Source of the DNA: Anaerolineae bacterium
Lineage (GTDB): Bacteria > Chloroflexota > Anaerolineae > Aggregatilineales > UBA2796
DNA length: 7,857 nt
Assembly: GCA_020851855.1 (NCBI GenBank)
Contig: JADZBY010000352.1
Span: 1-7,857, forward strand
Direction of reading: 5' to 3'
Both the position numbers and the translations under genes were made by a program. This document shows, one piece after another, positions 6,161-7,857 of this stretch. Position 1 is the stretch's first letter; every line of letters starts with the position of its first letter. The notes beneath the pieces are model-generated. The model made no database searches, was not told the DNA's origin, and worked only from the letters and a program-made list of their open reading frames with translations.

Positions 6161-6202
6161 TTCTCCCCTCTCCATGAGGGAGAGGGGCCGGGGGTGAGGG
6201 TT
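6161..6202. repeat. Half-copy of the CCCTCACCCC/GAGAGGGG palindromic element
   Basis: A hairpin of CCCCTCTCC (6165-6173), loop ATGAG and GGAGAGGGG (6179-6187) is followed by CCGGGGGTGAGGGTT. This matches the right end of the 201-bp element (about 1220-1254) with only two small 2-base differences and in the same orientation. The matching left end is missing. The element ends 2 bases before the stop codon of the second propeller gene, so it lies at the 3' end of that transcript. Confidence 0.8.
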
Positions 6203-6204
6203 CC

Positions 6205-7419
6205 TTACGGCGTGATCAACGCGCCGCAGCCCGGCAGAAATATCGTCGAGCCGCTCACCAGGGACGTGCGCGCCGTCGGGTTGTCCAGCGGCGCGGCGTA
6301 CAGGTCTGCCGTGCGCCCCCCTTCCGCCAGATCGACGTTCGCCACGCTGTACAGCGTCTCACCACAGGCCAGGATGTCCGTGATCACTTCCGCCGGGTTG
6401 GACGTAAGCTGCCCACGCTCAACCACCGTGGCGGTGGCGATGTCCACGCCGTACAGGTTGGGCGTGACGATGTAATAACTGCCGCCGTAGCTCCCACCGG
6501 TGAACAGCACGTTTGCGCCGTCCGGCGTCCAGGTCAGCGCTTCGAGGCCCTGCCCCGGTCCGGCCTGCGCCAGTGTACGAACCTCACCGGTGGTCAGGTT
6601 CAGCGCGCCGAGCGCATTAAAAGTCGCCGCCGGGCCGAACGAGCTGTAGTTCTGCGGCGGATTGGCCTCGTTGAACGCCAGAAAGGCCAGCCACTGCCCG
6701 TCCGGAGACAGCGACGCCAGGATAAACGGCCCAGCCGGCAAGAGTTGTTCCACGGATGTGGGCAGCGGGTAGCGGCCCGGCGCTGCCGCCGCCAACCCGG
6801 TCAGGTTGATGGCGTAGATTCCGCCGAAATTGCCGCCCGCAAAGGGCAGATAGGCGCTCAGGATCATGCGCTCGCCCACCAGGCTGATCGCGTTCGCTAC
6901 GAGGCCCGGCCCAAGCACGGAGTCGTCGCCCGACGAGCCGACAAACTCGATCTTGCGGCCCGTCTCCGGATCAAACAGCCCCAGAATCCACTGGCGCGGC
7001 TCCAACGAGGCCAGCGTATAGAACAGCATCCGGGCGTCCGGGCTGAAATGGGCGTTCAATACGCTGAACCCGGCGTCCACCGGAATGGCCGTGGGCCGGC
7101 CATTCACCGGGCGGTATTCCAACGTCTCCGCATTGCGCGCCGGATCAAAGCCCGCGCTGACGATCCAGCGCCCGTCGCCGCTCAATTCGCCCTGTTGGTC
7201 CGGGTTGGCCATCAATTTGCCGGGGTTAGAGCCGTCCGGGCCGAAGATGGTGAAGTAGCTCTCGCTGCTCAGCGGCCCCTCGTACACCCGCGCGATGGCG
7301 TGGGGCCGTTCGCCGCTGTCCTGTGCGCCGACCGTGCCCACTCCCGACGCGCTTCCCCACAGCGCGGCCAGCAGGGCCACAATGACCCCGTAGAAGACGA
7401 TGTGGCGTGATTTTGGCAT
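6205..7419 (-). CDS. Secreted TolB/PD40-like beta-propeller protein
   Basis: A 404-residue protein. The first 32 residues look like a signal peptide: a basic start (MPKSR), a hydrophobic core (IVFYGVIVALLAALWG) and a small-residue region ending in VGA-QDS. Blade motifs are fewer and weaker than in the other propeller: FTIFGPDGSNPGKL (56-69), GELSGDGRWIVSAG (77-90), AHFSPDARMLFYTL (123-136), ASLSPDGQWLAFLA (235-248) and LTWTPDGANVLFTG (295-308). Cys352 and Cys398, near the C-terminus, are the only cysteines and could form a disulfide. The chosen ATG has GGGGAG (7425-7430) 5 bases upstream. The gene begins 27 bp after the VWA gene stops, so the two are probably one transcript. No catalytic residues are seen; a binding or scaffold role outside the membrane is inferred. 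Confidence 0.82.
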   Translation of the reverse strand: MPKSRHIVFYGVIVALLAALWGSASGVGTVGAQDSGERPHAIARVYEGPLSSESYFTIFGPDGSNPGKLMANPDQQGELSGDGRWIVSAGFDPARNAETLEYRPVNGRPTAIPVDAGFSVLNAHFSPDARMLFYTLASLEPRQWILGLFDPETGRKIEFVGSSGDDSVLGPGLVANAISLVGERMILSAYLPFAGGNFGGIYAINLTGLAAAAPGRYPLPTSVEQLLPAGPFILASLSPDGQWLAFLAFNEANPPQNYSSFGPAATFNALGALNLTTGEVRTLAQAGPGQGLEALTWTPDGANVLFTGGSYGGSYYIVTPNLYGVDIATATVVERGQLTSNPAEVITDILACGETLYSVANVDLAEGGRTADLYAAPLDNPTARTSLVSGSTIFLPGCGALITP

Positions 7420-7424
7420 CGTTA

Positions 7425-7430
7425 CTCCCC
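7425..7430 (-). promoter_or_regulatory. Ribosome binding site of the second propeller gene
   Basis: On the minus strand GGGGAG, within AAGGAAGGGGAG, lies 5 bases before ATG 7419. It sits in the 27-bp gap after the VWA stop codon, which fits translation from a shared transcript. Confidence 0.7.
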
Positions 7431-7446
7431 TTCCTTCTACCTTCCC

Positions 7447-7857
7447 TCACCGATGCGGGGCCGCGCGGGCGGTGACGATGTCCTGCCGCGCCGCCCAGGC
7501 TTCGATGTCGTGCCGGTTGATCGCAGCGGCCATCAACTCCGGGAACAAATCCGGCGTGCAGGCGAATGTCGGGATGCCCGACGCGGCGAAGGCAGCGGCC
7601 ACCTGGTGATCGTAACTCGGCGCGCCGTCATCGCTGAGCGCCAGCAGCGCGATCATCTGCACGCCGCTGCCGGCCAACGCCGCTGCCCGGCGGAGCATCT
7701 CGTCGCGGTTGCCGCCTTCGTACAGGTCACTGATGAGTACGAGGATCGTCTCGGTCGGGCGGCGAATCAGGCTCTCGCAGTAGGCCAGCGCCCGGTTGAT
7801 GTCCGTGCCGCCGCCCAGTTGCGCCCCGAACAGCACATCGACCGGGTCCTGGAGCAA
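7447..7857 (-). CDS. VWA domain protein, C-terminal fragment (continues beyond the window)
   Basis: The last 136 codons of a gene whose 5' part lies past the right edge; the first codon seen (TTG) is not a start. The fragment carries the second half of a von Willebrand A domain. LGGGTDINRAL (about 14-24) supplies the MIDAS threonine (GGGTD), and ILVLISDLYEGG (38-49) supplies the MIDAS aspartate (ISD). The D-x-S-x-S motif would lie upstream of the window. The final strand-helix unit is about 68-112. The ISDLYEGG pattern recalls VWA proteins encoded with MoxR-type AAA ATPases and SWIM or DUF5682 proteins, where VWA binds metal-dependent partners. That link is from memory and would need the neighbouring genes. 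It has no visible membrane segment in this part and is probably cytoplasmic. The propeller gene follows 27 bp downstream. Confidence 0.85.
   Translation of the reverse strand: MLQDPVDVLFGAQLGGGTDINRALAYCESLIRRPTETILVLISDLYEGGNRDEMLRRAAALAGSGVQMIALLALSDDGAPSYDHQVAAAFAASGIPTFACTPDLFPELMAAAINRHDIEAWAARQDIVTARAAPHR

Noticed and set aside
4523..6175. Minus-strand open frame of 550 codons opposite the first propeller gene
   Set aside because: It is Arg/Ala/Gly/His-rich with no recognisable domain. The plus-strand frame has a Shine-Dalgarno, a signal peptide and repeated blade motifs, so this is a GC-rich shadow.
1..7857. tRNA, rRNA, riboswitch, transposase or phage attachment site
   Set aside because: No cloverleaf, conserved rRNA segment, recognisable riboswitch core or transposase motif was seen on either strand by eye.

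Overview
This is a GC-rich window of about 7.9 kb with six protein genes and no RNA genes. Several features point to a Chloroflexota (Anaerolineae-like) bacterium: long Thr/Pro and Pro/Ser tails on membrane proteins, secreted TolB-type beta-propellers, and CCCTCACCCC/GAGAGGGG palindromic repeats between genes. This placement rests on recall of such genomes; no search was run.

Layout. (1) 86-1045, plus strand: a membrane-anchored lytic transglycosylase with a Pro-rich tail. (2) 1046-1283: a convergent junction almost filled by a 201-bp inverted-repeat element containing three tandem units of about 46 bp. (3) 4547 down to 1284, minus strand: a probable two-gene operon. Its first gene encodes a 450-residue protein made of three divergent copies of one domain. 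Its second encodes a STAND/AAA-type ATPase followed by one membrane segment and a tail of about 145 residues that is almost only Thr/Pro/Ala/Ser. (4) 4548-4705: the divergent promoter region. (5) 4706-6040, plus strand: a secreted beta-propeller with seven W/F-S-P-D-G-like blade motifs. (6) 6041-6204: a second convergent junction, holding a 60-bp palindrome with compensatory base changes and a half-copy of the element seen in the first junction. (7) 7857 down to 6205, minus strand: the 3' end of a von Willebrand A (VWA) domain gene, then a second secreted beta-propeller 27 bp downstream.

How the genes relate. The ATPase and the triplicated protein are probably co-transcribed. The ATPase architecture suggests a cytoplasmic NTP-dependent switch tied to a surface-exposed stalk. 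The VWA protein and the second propeller are probably also co-transcribed, in an operon that continues past the right edge. The two propeller genes face each other and are only distantly alike. Nothing here proves a new biological system. The least explained items are the triplicated-domain protein, the ATPase with a mucin-like tail, and the repeat elements found at both convergent gene ends and nowhere else in the window.
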